A stretch of DNA of 64,000 nt, taken from contig NC_079236.1 of assembly GCF_028502605.1 (NCBI RefSeq), positions 3,286,001 to 3,350,000 on the forward strand, read 5' to 3'. The notes under the pieces are model-generated. The model had not been told where the DNA came from. It worked only from the letters and a program-made list of their open reading frames with translations, and ran no database searches. The number at the start of each line of letters is the position of its first letter. The stretch's first letter is position 1. This DNA is from Trichoderma breve (Eukaryota; Ascomycota; Sordariomycetes; Hypocreales; Hypocreaceae). Shown piece after piece: positions 1-12,078 of the stretch. A program made the translations under genes and the position numbers.

Positions 1-2643
1 AAGCCTGGCAAGCCTGGCAACGGTGGCGATGAGGACTGCGATGAGACCAAGACTCACCCCGGCAAGCCTCAGTCTACTCCCAGCTACCCCGGCGGCCCTG
101 GTAACCCCGGCCACCCTGGAAAGCCTCAGACCTCTCCTGTCGTCTACCCTACTCCTCCTTCTCACCCTGGCGGTCCTGGCGGTCCCGGCAAGCCTCACTC
201 CAGCAGCGAGGACTGCGATGAGACCAAGACTCACCCCGGCAAGCCTCACTCAACTCCCAGCTACCCCGGAAATCCTGGCCACCCTGGCCACCCCGGTCAC
301 TCCGAGACTGCTCCCGGATATCCTGTTCCTCCTGCTTCAACCTCCGGTGGCCAGCTTCCCGTCACCACCGGCCCTGCTGCTTCCGAGACTGTGATTGTTC
401 CTACTGGCCCTGCCGGCACTGACACCGTTGTTGTTCCCACTGGCCCTGCCGGTACCGACACCGTTGTCGTTCCTACCGGACCTGCTGAGACCGAGACCTC
501 TCCTGTCTACCCTACTCCTCCGGCTGAGACCTCTGGCGGTTCTTCTCCCGTCACCACCGGCCCTGCTGTCCCTACCGGCCCTGCCGGCACTGAGACTGCT
601 CCTGCTGGTACCGAGACCGCCGTTGTCCCTACTGGCCCTGCCGGTACTGACACCGTTGTCGTTCCTACCGGACCTGCTGAGACCGAGACCTCTCCTGTCT
701 ACCCCACTCCTCCTGCTGAGACCTCTGGCGGCTCTTCTCCCGTTACCACTGGCCCTGCTGTCCCTACCGGCCCTGCCGGCACTGAGACTGCTCCTGCTGG
801 CACCGAGACCACTGTTGTCCCTACTGGCCCTGCTGGTACCGAGACCGCTCCCGCTGGTACTGAGACCGCTCCTGCTGGCACCGAGACTGGTGTTGTTCCC
901 ACCGGCCCTGCTACTGAGACCATCCCCGTCTACCCCACTCCTCCGGCTGAGACCTCCGGCGGCTCTTCTCCTGTGACCACCGGCCCTGCTGGCACCACCG
1001 AGACTGCTGTTGTCCCTACCGGTCCCGCTGGCACTGAGACTGCTCCTGCCGGTACCGAGACTGCTCCCGCCGGCACTGAGACCGCCCCTGCTGGTACCGA
1101 GACCGCTCCCGCTGGCACTGAGACTGGCGTTGTTCCCACTGGCCCTGCTACTGAGACCATCCCCGTTTACCCTACTCCTCCCGCCGAGACCTCCGGTGGT
1201 CAGCTTCCCGTCACCACCGGCCCTGCTGGTACCGAGACTGGCGCTGTCCCTACTGGTACTGAGACTGCTCCCGCTGGCACCGAGACTGGTGTTGTTCCTA
1301 CTGGCCCTGCCGGCACTGAGACCGCTCCCGCTGGTACTGAGACCGGTGTTGTCCCCACTGGCCCTGCCGAGACTGAGACTATCCCCGTCTACCCTACTCC
1401 TCCGGCTGAGACTTCCGGCGGTTCTTCTCCTGTCACCACCGGCCCTGCTGGTCCTGACACCACCGCTCCTCCCCAGTACAGCACCTCTACCATCTTCACC
1501 ACCACGGTCCGCACCATCACTCAGTGCCCTCCTGAGGTCACCAACTGCCCCACTCGTCCTAAGACTGTGACCGATACCATTGCCATCTCCACCACCATCT
1601 GCCCTATCACTGCTGCCGAGGGAAAGACCTCTACCGCTCTTGTCTACCCTACCCCCCCTGCCAACTCTGGTTCCGGCTCTTCTCCTTCCGGCCCTGCTGG
1701 TGGTGCTCCTCCTGCTCAGAGCTCTGGATCTGGTTCTTCTCCTTCCGGCCCTGCTGGTGGTGCTCCTCCCGCTGGCTCTGGTTACCCCACTGGTCCTGCT
1801 GGCGGTGCTCCTCCTGCTCAGACCTCTGGTGGCTCTTCTCCCGTCACCACTGGCGCTCCTCAGTACAGCACCTCCACCATCTACACCACCACGGTCCGCA
1901 CTATTACTCAGTGCCCTCCTGAGGTCACCAACTGCCCGACTCGCCCCAAGACTGTGACTGACACCATTGCCATCTCCACCACCATCTGCCCTGTCACCGC
2001 CACCGAGAAGACTCCCGGCCAGCCTGGTTACACTGCTCCTGGTGCCCCTGGTGCCCCCGGTAGCCCCGTCTACACTGCTCCTGGTGCCGAGCCTACCACC
2101 ACCACCACCGCCACCTCCTACATCACCCAGACCTTCACCGTCACCCGATGCCCTCCTGGAACTCCCAACTGCCCCGTTGGCAGCGTCACCACCACGGTCT
2201 ACCCCAACGGCCCCAACGGTCCTTCTGAGATCCCCACTCTTGTTTCTCAGACCGTGCCCGCCTACACTCCTCCTGCGGTCACCCCTGTTGCTCCCAGCGC
2301 TCCCGTTGTTCCCGTTGCTCCCAGCGCTCCCGCCAGCGTTCCTCCGGTTGTCATCGCTCCTCCTCCCGCGTCTTCTGCCGCTGCTGTCACCCCCGTGGTT
2401 CCTCCTTATGCTCCTCCTCCCGTTGGAACTGCTCCCGTTGTTCCTCCTCCCGTTGGAACCGCCCCGGCCGGATCCCCAGTCTACACTCCTCCGGCTAACC
2501 CCCCTGCTCCTGCCGGCACCAACCCTGCTGGTCCCCCAGCTGGTGGCAACCCCGGCTCAGGCATTCCCCCCGTCAACAGTGCTGGCCGTGTTGGTGGCAG
2601 CCTTTTCGCTGCTATCGCTGCCGCTGCAGTCTTCCTTTTGTAA
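1..2643 (+). CDS. Pro/Thr-rich GPI-anchored cell-wall adhesin, 5' truncated by window edge
   Basis: The reading frame is open from the first base to the stop at 2641-2643, so 880 residues of the C-terminal part are present; the start and signal peptide lie outside the window. The visible part begins with Gly/Pro/Lys-rich sequence holding two copies of a D-E-D-C-D-E-T-K-T-H-P-G-K-P motif. It continues into a long low-complexity tract of V-P-T-G-P-A-G-T-E-T-A-P-A-G repeats (about 391-1440). Two almost identical modules of about 45 residues (around 1465-1615 and 1852-2000) contain C-P-P-E-V-T-N-C-P, and a looser third has C-P-P-G-T-P-N-C-P (near 2149). The protein ends in N-S-A-G followed by a hydrophobic Ala-rich tail, as expected for GPI attachment. 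The cysteine module is known from fungal GPI-anchored wall proteins including Mad1-type adhesins. A role as an O-glycosylated surface adhesin is inferred from composition. Codon use is strongly biased to C/T endings, typical of an expressed gene. Confidence 0.9.
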   Translation, partial: KPGKPGNGGDEDCDETKTHPGKPQSTPSYPGGPGNPGHPGKPQTSPVVYPTPPSHPGGPGGPGKPHSSSEDCDETKTHPGKPHSTPSYPGNPGHPGHPGHSETAPGYPVPPASTSGGQLPVTTGPAASETVIVPTGPAGTDTVVVPTGPAGTDTVVVPTGPAETETSPVYPTPPAETSGGSSPVTTGPAVPTGPAGTETAPAGTETAVVPTGPAGTDTVVVPTGPAETETSPVYPTPPAETSGGSSPVTTGPAVPTGPAGTETAPAGTETTVVPTGPAGTETAPAGTETAPAGTETGVVPTGPATETIPVYPTPPAETSGGSSPVTTGPAGTTETAVVPTGPAGTETAPAGTETAPAGTETAPAGTETAPAGTETGVVPTGPATETIPVYPTPPAETSGGQLPVTTGPAGTETGAVPTGTETAPAGTETGVVPTGPAGTETAPAGTETGVVPTGPAETETIPVYPTPPAETSGGSSPVTTGPAGPDTTAPPQYSTSTIFTTTVRTITQCPPEVTNCPTRPKTVTDTIAISTTICPITAAEGKTSTALVYPTPPANSGSGSSPSGPAGGAPPAQSSGSGSSPSGPAGGAPPAGSGYPTGPAGGAPPAQTSGGSSPVTTGAPQYSTSTIYTTTVRTITQCPPEVTNCPTRPKTVTDTIAISTTICPVTATEKTPGQPGYTAPGAPGAPGSPVYTAPGAEPTTTTTATSYITQTFTVTRCPPGTPNCPVGSVTTTVYPNGPNGPSEIPTLVSQTVPAYTPPAVTPVAPSAPVVPVAPSAPASVPPVVIAPPPASSAAAVTPVVPPYAPPPVGTAPVVPPPVGTAPAGSPVYTPPANPPAPAGTNPAGPPAGGNPGSGIPPVNSAGRVGGSLFAAIAAAAVFLL
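391..1440 (+). repeat. In-frame minisatellite coding the adhesin stalk
   Basis: Degenerate tandem units encode G-T-E-T-A-P-A-G and V-V-P-T-G-P-A blocks, interrupted by a recurring Y-P-T-P-P-A-E-T-S-G-G unit. All units keep the coding frame. Such tracts change length by slippage, so allele size is likely to vary between strains (inference). Confidence 0.85.
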
Positions 2644-5600
2644 ATTGGATAAGCTAAAGTGTGTTTTTGGGTCTGGAACATGTACACTTGGGAATCATCC
2701 ATGTCATGATCAGAAACGTGTAAATAGTATGATTTAGAGAAGGATTTTTTTATTTGCTTTATTCTTACATAGCCACACCAGATCCGGTAGATTTGGATAC
2801 ATGGACAAGGCTTCATATGGTAACGAAAACCATTTTTATTTCTTTATTCTATATTAGTTGAATGGCATGGCAGTCTAAAATTACCTGATGCCTCTCCCTC
2901 TTGTGACACGATGCTTGCTCTCTTGTGAGATGGGAATGTTTACGAATCCGAAGCTAGTGAAAAGATGACTGTACGGTAAACTTTTGCCTGCGGATGCATC
3001 GGATGGGAGATGCATTCTTACTGCCAGTATACCCGTCATAGTACGAATTAGTGCTGCAATCGAACTTATCGTCGATGCTAGTCAGGCACGGTAAGAAATG
3101 GCTCAGATCCAAAGTAACGTTGGGTGCGTACTAAGGGCCACTTAGTCAGATCTACAGCCGTATTTTCATGGTCAAAGTGGTGGTGTCTAAGACACGATGA
3201 AGATGCGGCTTAAGTGGGCAAGGTGGGAATAAGGCCCCCCCGGTCGGTTCCAAGTTTTTAAGACACAGCGGAAGAAAGAAGGATGAAGGAAGAAAAACGC
3301 CGCTGCGCGCCGGCTTCTTCGGCTTTACTGTTTGTGGTAAGGTTGTGGCGAGGGGGATGGGGCGGGTGGACGGCATTGGCCGAGAGGGGGATAGAGGGGA
3401 TGGAGATGGAGATGGGGGTGATTTTTTGTGGTGTTTTTTTGGTGTTTATTTGTGTATACGAGGATGAGGGTGAGGGTGAGTACAGTATGAGTGAGAGTGG
3501 TTCTGTCTGTTTGTGAGATGAGATGAGGTGAGGAGATGATTGTACGAGTTTGTAGGACGGGGGATGCTTGTTTTGTGGTTGACAAGCAAGTAGGCTTACT
3601 GTATGCTTGAATGAGTGGATATTTTGTCTTTTGCGCAGCAGCTGGTTTGGCTTGTCTTGGCCGTGATGTGATGCATCTGCTGTCAGCACCGTACATGCGG
3701 TGTTTGTCGGATTGTAAGCCGATCCCGGTCCTTACATCTTTGTTCCTGACAAAGAAAAGATGCACTGTACAGCGTTGTAGAGTACTTTGGACACTGAGTC
3801 CAGGGATGATACTATGCCACGTATGCACAAGACTGTCATTTACATGGCACTTCTGCAGGTACCAGAAAATCCACGACACCCATCCAAGAGGGGATCCTCC
3901 GCCGGGATCTCTTTTGCCCACACTAGTGCTAGCTAAATTATCCAGGGGCGCGCCTGGGGCCCCGGCAGCTGTTTCAAGCAGATGCTTTTCCCCGTAGAGG
4001 CTTTTTTTGCGTTGTCGTCCTTGAGTCTGGCAGCGGGCGGGATGCCGGATGTGGCGCTCATTGGTGCGCTGGTTTCTTGCGAGGCGTTTCTTGGTGGCTT
4101 TAGCCTTTCGGGCCTGTCATGTTTTAATGTGACGACGATGCAAGTTCCTTTGTAGGCCTACGTAGTGCCTGTGAGAATGTCCACTCACTTTTTATGTGTT
4201 GCGATCGTCGATGCTTAGTGCGAGACTTTTGAGATTTTAGGCGGGAGGGTGAAATGGGTGGTGAGACGGCAGCGTATGCACGAGAGGTGTGCGATCATCG
4301 ATCTGGGACAAATTCCGCGCGGCGCCGAGACACGAGATGTGTTGAGACTCCATGTGGGAGGCATGCCGAACTCCGCACACGGTATGAGCACAGTGTCTGT
4401 CCCTGTACATGAACCTGACTGAGCCTAGACCTGAACCCATGTGTGCGTTGCCCAGCCGAGCTGAATGGCTGTTTGATTGAATGACCTGTCGACCTTCTAG
4501 ACGCAGTTCTTTGGCGACGCGAGCCATCTTCACCGCTCGCTTCTCGTCGCCGGCGCTCAAAGTAATCAACCTGCCCTGGCCGGCCGGTATACGAGTCATC
4601 GAGCGCTGGCCAAAAGGAAATCTCCTTTTCCCACAGCTTCTCCTTTTTCGTTTGTTGTGGAGCAGCAGCCAGGGCACCAGCACAGCCGACCTTTGCTGCG
4701 TTTGCCTTCCGCATTGGAGCGCTCGCGTGGTTTGTGATCCTTGCGGAGCCTGTGCAAGAACAGGAATTTGTACAGTACTCATACTTGGAAAATAGATTAA
4801 ACTCGTATTGCACGGTATTCCCCCCCCTTTTTTCGCACCATGTCGCCCGGCGTTTTTGCTCTCTTGCTGGATGCATGTTAAAGTGGGCATTTGGGAAGTC
4901 TTGAAACCGGAGTGTTATGCAGGGGCAGAGGGAAGAATGCAGATGCCAGCAGTCTCACAGTTACAGTTACAGTATGAGTGCTTGTAGAGCGGCCTCCGGA
5001 GGCTTTCTGGCTGACCGGCTCCATCGCTGCAGTTGCCGGTCGCTTTCTGCGTTGGTTGCCTGCGAATGCCTGATTGTGTGTGTGGACGGTATGAGGCGCG
5101 CATACAAGGATGAACAAGCTTGTGGTGCTGCTTGTGCTGCGCATGCAAAGGGCGCCCGTTGCTTGTGCATAGAAAGGATCATGTTAGGTAATCTAGAGTT
5201 TGCTGCCTTGGAGCCTTGTTGACCGCATAATAACCGAAGTGCAACTGAGCCACTCGCTTTTTGTATGACGCTGAGTCTTGGCCGATGGTATGACTGATGC
5301 CGTAGAGCCTCAATATTCTTCCAATTGAGACAAATGGCTCTGACGTCTGGAGTTTATGCGTTGGCCGGGACGATGGCCTCGCAATGGGGGCGGAAGAAGT
5401 GAAGGGAGCAAGAGGCATCTTTAATCCTACGGCAGCTTGTCCTATCTCGCTCCGCCACAACGCCAGCCACACCCTCCCAAAGACCACTTCGATGATGGTT
5501 GTGAGGCGCAGGTTAGGCTGGCACAAGTATGGCACCAGGCTGGCCAATCACGTTGCGCCATGCCACCGTCTCCCATCGGGCATCACAAGAATGACCACGA

Positions 5601-5931
5601 CAAACTGCAAGAAAAGGCATCGTGTCGCTCCAACAACAGTTCGCGGCCGACCGTGAGACCAGCAGATATGAGGGGAACGCTGCAAGCTTCTGCAGAGCTG
5701 CCTCCCTCGGGTCACTTGATAGCTTGCTCCGCCATCGATAGACCTTTGCTCAAATACTCCCACAGCCGACCAACATCATGATGCATCCAACACTTCTCTC
5801 TGACTTGTGGATGCGGGATTGCCGGGCCCGTTGCTTAGTCTGTGCTCTTGCTTCTTCTACTACTTTTGATTGAGAAAACGAAACTCGAGCTATCTCTTCT
5901 TCAGCTGGACAAACAACAGCTGCGAGGGACC
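2644..5931. other. Intergenic region, no gene supported
   Basis: This 3.3-kb spacer lies between the adhesin and the ankyrin gene. It contains G/A-rich plus-strand sequence around 3330-3500, where GAGATGGAGATGG-type units occur, but no open frame with coding-like composition or a plausible exon chain. The longest frame, on the minus strand at 4237-4890, is discussed under rejected items. The stretch just before 5932 is pyrimidine-rich, which is usual for a fungal 5' leader. Confidence 0.6.
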
Positions 5932-8244
5932 ATGAGTGGACGGCTAGTGCCTAGGTTGACTATACCAACGCAAGCGAACTCGCCCGGCAATCAGCCAATT
6001 AGTCCAAATGGTCGTCCCGCAACATGGTCCTCGTCTGCCCAGCGCAAGATGGCTAGGCTCTATGTGTTTACAACACTGTCGGTTGATAAGATTCGCGCCA
6101 TCATCAACGGACAACAGCCTCCCGACAAGACTATCCAGTAAGCTCAGCCGAGTTCAAGGCAGCTATATGTAGCTACTATACCTACTATAGTATTGCTGTC
6201 GAATATCTTGTTTTCTTGAAATACGCTGTGCAGCCAGACTGCTAACGCAAACAACAGGCAGAGCTCCGCAAACAAGAGACTCCAGACGCTCTTTGACAAG
6301 GAGCCGCGATGGCTTCATCCCAAAGACGAAGACGATATGGGGCGGCGAATCACCGAGCTGGCCAACTCGCCAGTTCAACTCAGTGCTGCGTCAGAAGTGC
6401 ACTTTCCCTCTGCTCACGAGGACCAAGGACACTCCCCGTTCTATGGTGGGAGCGATTACCATGAAAGCAGCGTGGGAGCGGGATCAAGGCCGTCGAGTGC
6501 GTCCCCAAGCGATGCATATTCGGACTCGATCCATGGTCGCGATATCTTCATGGAATCGCAAGCGTCCAAATCCTGCGTCCTCTTCGACATACCGGAGGAA
6601 AGCCCCAGCCAGAGCTGCGGATACCGGAGTAACTCTATGGGTGTTTGTTCAAGCGAGGGCCCGTTTGCCAAGTTCCTCCGCGCGACAACTTTCATGACTG
6701 AGTCAAGTGCCAACACCACGGGCACATTCAGGAAACACCTTACTGAATATTCAGAACCTTATGTCAAGGTAGTCAAGCGTCTCGTCAAGAGGTTCACTTC
6801 ACCGGCAGCCGGCCTGGAGAGCATGTCTCAAGAACACAACATGCGTGTGGCTTGGAACGAAGACTGGATCGGCGGCCCTGAAGCAGCCACGGTGTTTAAC
6901 ATCGATGTTCCTTTACCGGGACACCTCCTGAATGTGGACTTTTCCGCCCGGTTCGGCCATATTCGCAGCATTGCGCCGACATGGGAGGACTGGTTAACCC
7001 AGTCTCAGGGAACTTTCCACTGGATGACACCTGAAGGACCATCGCCTGGTGCTCACATGTACATCTCTACGCAAACCAGCAGACATGATGCTCTGCTGCT
7101 GGATCGCCATCGGCACACCGTGCTGCATTTCCTGGCGGCTTACGCTCCCTTCCCGGTATTATACCAAGCTCTCGCAAGCGGTACCGTCAAGGACATTGTC
7201 AATTATCAGAATACTGCGGGGCAAACGTTCATGCATGTCCTCAGAGATGATGTATCTGTTGGTCCTGATCATATTGAAGAATTGATCAGAGTTGCACGGG
7301 CCTTGAACTTCAACATGCTTGCGCGAGACTGCTACGGCCGCTCTCCCTTACATGTTCTCACCATGCAGGGCAAGACGATACGCTTACATTCTTTGCACGA
7401 TCTCGACCCTCGTGAGTATCTTCAACGCGATGCGCTCGGCTTTGTACCCATCGTTGAGAATCTCAGTCCTGTACGGCCCCACTTTGGTGATGGGCTGAGT
7501 TCAGATGTGTTGGGGCTACGTCATTACGCAATACTGCATCCAGCCCTCGACCCTACACTGAGTAACGATCCTGCGGTGTCGCAAGAGAGTCAGCTTGTGC
7601 AAAACATCAGGGTATCGATGGAGAATCGGTACCATGAGGATGAATTCGGCCACAATGGACTCCATTGCCTTGCCATGGCGACGTTAAGTTTGGGCAGCAT
7701 CGCGGAGAAACACGGATTGGATAAGGGGACGGAGAGCTTCGGCCCACGCGAGAACCGAAAGGTGGTAGATTCGTCAGAGCAGATAATGGAACTTCGGCTT
7801 GATCTACTGAGGGCTTTGCTTGATGCTGGGCAAGATCCGAACCATAGGGACGTGTTCGGCAACACTCCTCTCATGGCATTCGCTGCGGCACTGCCTGAGG
7901 AGAATGAATACAAGCGTGGGCCTCTCATCTTGCAACTACTCATTGAGAGGGGAGCCGATGTCGAGGCACGCAACAAGAGAGGAGAGACGGCGCTGCACAT
8001 TGCCGTGCGCTTCCACCGAAAGCTCGCGGTTAGAACCCTGGTCAAGGGGGGAGCCAACGTTGATGCCCGAAATTGCGAGTTCCAAAGCCTGCTCGAGGTT
8101 TGTGACGAGAAGATGCAGTCTGAGCCTCAAGCGTACTCGAAATACTTGGCATGCCGAGGTTGGTTGAGCGGCGCGGCTCATGCGGTGCAGTCTCCCACTT
8201 TTTGGCAGGAATGGGAGGTCAAAAACCGTGTGCTCGTTGAATGA
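5932..8244 (+). CDS. Ankyrin-repeat protein, two exons
   Basis: Exon 1 is 5932-6137 and exon 2 is 6258-8244, joined across a 120-nt intron (GTAAGC donor, AACAACAG acceptor). The join is in frame and gives 730 residues. The continuity across it (I-N-G-Q-Q-P-P-D-K-T-I-Q then Q-S-S-A-N-K-R-L-Q) supports the model over a start at the ATG at 6337. Residues 1-350 are Ser/Pro-rich and unlike any domain I recognise. Ankyrin-like helices begin near residue 355 (H-T-V-L-H-F-L-A-A-Y) and 428 (Y-G-R-S-P-L-H-V-L). Two clear repeats follow at about 602-690, with F-G-N-T-P-L-M, I-E-R-G-A-D-V-E-A-R-N, G-E-T-A-L-H-I-A-V and G-G-A-N-V-D-A-R-N. No signal peptide or membrane segment is seen, so it is probably intracellular. 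Ankyrin repeats mediate protein contacts; the partner is unknown. Confidence 0.85.
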
Positions 8245-11108
8245 TGGTAGATATTCGAGCTTCTACCTTTTGGCGTTGGTGATCTTTTCGTTATTCCACT
8301 CCTTTCTTGTTTTCAAGTAATTTTCGTTTCTCTTGTTATCATTTTCGACTCTTTCTTTTTCGCCTGCTTCGATGACGGGTTGATTTGCGGGGCGATTTAC
8401 ATACGACACAGGGCTCGCGCCTTTGCATTGGAGGCTTTCTGTTTTCTTTTTTGGATGGAGTATCGGATGTGCAACGATAGAAGGGAGGACTTTTGGCCAT
8501 AGACTCTTTGGATAGACTTTGCATGGAGAGAGCTTGAGGATTGATGGTGAAAATTGGCCAGACGGCGTTCATGATGTCGGCGGACAGGCCTAGTATAGGT
8601 ACGTTATGAAGAATCTGGTGGAAAGTTTTACTTTCTCTTCTTCCTTGCTTTTCTCTCTCTCAACCTTTCACTTTGCTAACTACCTGTTTCTATCTGCAGA
8701 ATTTTCTCAAAGAACGAAATACTCCGGCATAACTAAGGCCTCACATGCCACCTCTTGGTACCAATCTCTACCTAGCAATGTCGATTTTAGCTTCTTTATT
8801 AACTGCGTCGTTTGCGCCGAAATTTTGGGAAAGATATTGGATAATGGCTACACCATTTTATTTCCTCACGAGCGGCATGGCTTGCAGACTCGGCGAACAT
8901 TCTCCAGTATCTTTTTTCCAGATCTTCTGCGCGGATGACGCAGTTTATAAAGAAGCTGGAATTAAAGCTAGGTTGACCTTGGTTCTGGGATGGCTGGGTG
9001 CTTTTTGTGATGCCTGATGAGTGAGAGCTGGGTACATGGGAAGGGTGTTCCCATATGTCTCTTTGGGGTTCTGATATCTAGTAGCTAGTCTAGGAAATAG
9101 ACGTTGAATTGAAGAGTATCGCCTTTATAATATTTTACTCCCATCTTTTGGACTCGACCCACTACTGTCTGGAGTTGATGACTTTCTGGAGAAATATAGA
9201 CAACCTTTGTCGTAGAGCCATTTAATAAGCCATACTACGGTGACAATGTTATCTTCATTGACGTTGGGGGCTAGCTGCCATGATGTCTTGTTATAATCTG
9301 ATCATCGCATGTAAAAACTGGGCGAGATGCTCCAATTGCTAACTACCCCCGTGAGATCTTGGAGGTTTTGTCCTCTTGTCAGATGCGTAGTGCGTCTACA
9401 TAGGTCAACGGTAAGTATAGATGAACCTGTTAGGTGTATTAGACGTATATGCAGATAACCAAAAACGTAAATAATTTTATCCTAGGTGGTCTCATGCAGT
9501 TTCTCATACTTGGCGATTTGTAGTCCCAAATATTTTGGTCACCACTTGATGGCTTACTCTGGGTGATGTTGAGTATGAAGCGAATAGGCAAGCTTAATTA
9601 CATGTCGGATATGTGTGTATTGCTTATGCAGATGCATCATATGTGCATTTGTCATCGCCTTTGCGTCCACATGTAGGATAACTTTTGATGCTTGCGCGTC
9701 CTGAGTCTATGTCGCTACTACATGTATCCAGCAAAGACAGCTACGAGTGAGATACCATTGGGACATTATGTTTCCAGGGTCATTTTCGACAGACGAGTAT
9801 CGTTCTTTGGGCGGAATTCCGATAGCGATTGCCGAGCGGCAACCGTTGGAGATGGCGGCTCATCCCTTGTTCGCCCACTTTTGTCCCGGCTCTCGCAATG
9901 AGCACAGATCAGCCATCAGCCACGCAAAAGGAATTATTTCCTTCCCAGTTAGGCAACGGTGGGCAGCGTGATTGGCTGGATGCTCTAGATCTGTGAGGCG
10001 TTTTGCTACGTAAAGATGGTGGAGTCCGTTTTCGATAGTCTGTTGGACTATTAGGTAGTTTATTTCTACCTCCTGCTTCGCGCGTCTGTGCGGAGTCGGG
10101 TTATGTCTTGGATGGCTTCTTAGGGGAGTATTTAGTAAAGAGAACTGTTTTTATCGAATAGTTTTCTGAGAGGCTGTCTGTGTGACTTAGTTTCGTTGGG
10201 GGCGAGTGAGCCTTGGCTGCTTTTGTAGCTTTGGGCCGATTGGCTTGGTCACCAACTAACTTCGTTCCCGAATTAGAACAATTGCTAACACGGGGATCTA
10301 AGCATTCCCCAGTAAGTATCTTTTCAATGTCATGACTTCATATCGCACGTTTAATAGGCATTCACCGGACCTGATGCTGCATATGGTAATTTAGGCGCGC
10401 CGAAGGAATGCGGCTCTGGATAGTTGACCGGAATGCAACTCAGCCTCCTCTCCAGCCAGCAAAGAGTCCATTTCTACCGGTCTCACGTAGCGTGAACCAA
10501 GTCTCAGGCTGGCACTCGGAGCGTTTGAGGTTAGTTACAATTACGAATCGCTTCATTGGCGAAACTAGGACCAAGCCACCCGTAGGAGCGCATTGCTTCT
10601 AGAAGGGTTGTCTCTGACGTTGCCAATGTCAGACCAACCGCCGAATCCTTCCTCAGGTACCCGCTTTCCTCGGTTTGGCATGCGCTTATAGGCAGTTCTG
10701 AAGGCTGACGATACGCCAAAACGCAGAGTGGTTGAACTTGGCGCTCCGGAAAGGGCCGCTTACACGTGTATGCCAATCGCAGGCCTTACTTTGCGTGGTA
10801 AACGAGGCTGAGACGGAGCCATTTGAAGCATCCGCAACGGGTAAAATCTACGCCTTACTAAATGATGTTACGTCTATAATTGCAGCTAGACGGATTGTGG
10901 TTGTGAGTGATGACCGCGTGTACACACAGCATTGGTTGAACTGAACTGAGAAGAAAGGCGGCCAACCAACCACATGGGCGCTAGCTTCACCGTGCATCGC
11001 TGGTATGACCAATGTCAGAAAGCAATAAAATTACAAATCGTCATTACAACAAGAGCCTCAAAAGAAGAAGCAAAAAAGAAATAAAACTTCAAAAAATGAA
11101 ATCTCAAT
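8245..11108. other. Intergenic, AT-richer, nothing recognised
   Basis: After the ankyrin gene there is no frame with coding character and no recognisable transposon domain. The composition shifts to lower GC here, marking the left edge of the gene-poor tract. Confidence 0.55.
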
Positions 11109-11187
11109 GCGTAATCTGGGAATCGAACCCAGGGCTCCCCGACGTTGCGGATGGCAACGGAGAATTTTACCACTAAACCAATTACGC
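11109..11187 (-). tRNA. tRNA-Gly (GCC) with a short intron
   Basis: Read on the minus strand, the acceptor stem GCGTAAT pairs with ATTACGC and the T arm is CTGGG-TTCGATT-CCCAG. The anticodon arm is CTCCG / CGGGG around loop T-T-G-C-C-A-[intron]-T. The anticodon is GCC, so the tRNA reads glycine. Nine bases (TCCGCAACG) lie after the base 3' of the anticodon, the standard position for eukaryotic tRNA introns. The internal promoter boxes (TGGTTTAGTGG and GGTTCGATTCC) are present. The A/T-rich acceptor and weak D stem (one G-T pair) are a little unusual but still fold. Confidence 0.88.
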
Positions 11188-12078
11188 TTGAACAATTGTT
11201 GAAGAGCGACGGTGAAATTTAGTTTTATGGAGTCTGTGGAGTCTGAATGAGATGAGTTCAGTGTAGAATGTTGTTTGTTCTCTACACGTAGGTACTTCAC
11301 GTTGTCATTTAGAAGGCTGAGTATGTCAACTTCGCAAGTGATTCCGTCTTCTTGGTTAGCTGCCAATTTGGGTAGTGAATTTGGAAGTTTTGTCTCATTG
11401 GCTAGTAATATGAGGCTCTCGAGGGCCTGGAGAATTCCAAATTCCCCATTCCCCAATTATCCTACTTGCTCGTGTATGCACTCCGGTCCGTGGCCTTGGT
11501 CCTGCGTATGCACGTCTGGGCGGTCAAGCACATGCTGTTAGAAAAGATATTTCACTCAGGGGAGCAACAGGTACGGGGAATCCTCAATCATTAACAATCT
11601 GCGGCAATTCTGACCCTCCATGTACAGCACTCAGCTCATCGCTATGGACACTTCACTTCACACCACCTTCATATAGGTAAGCCCCCATCCTCTCGTCCAA
11701 TCCAATATCTGCGGGTCCGCTCATTCGTCCATTCACAATGTGCCCCAGTTGAGCCTCATCTCATAAACATTTAGTCAGCTCGTCCCCAGAAATAGGTACC
11801 GTTCTTAGCGATTGCCTGCTCCGTCTTCACCTTCGTACCGTCAGGGTATTGCTTGGGTGGTGCTCTAAAAGGCTGCCTAGCCTCCATGGGGAAGTTAAAG
11901 AGAACCTATTTGGTTCGAAAATGCATCTCGAACCCAGCCCATCACGGCAAAGCCGAAGGTTGTCATCCAACCACTCCCACTGCCGGTCTTCTCTTGGCAG
12001 ACACAACCTAATCATTGGTGCCTGGATGATTTGTCTACATGCATAGTAATACAATGTGGATAATGTATTGATATTGTA
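11188..12078. other. Intergenic, no gene recognised
   Basis: Spacer between the tRNA and the first array member. I see no supported exon or repeat in it. Confidence 0.5.

Noticed and set aside
395..1957. Long Leu/Pro-rich plus frames and minus frames across the adhesin repeats
   Set aside because: They are alternative-frame readings of the in-frame minisatellite and follow its repeat unit exactly.
4237..4890. 217-codon minus frame left of the ankyrin gene
   Set aside because: No domain, mixed composition, overlapping open frames in other registers and no splice partner; reads as chance in GC-richer DNA.
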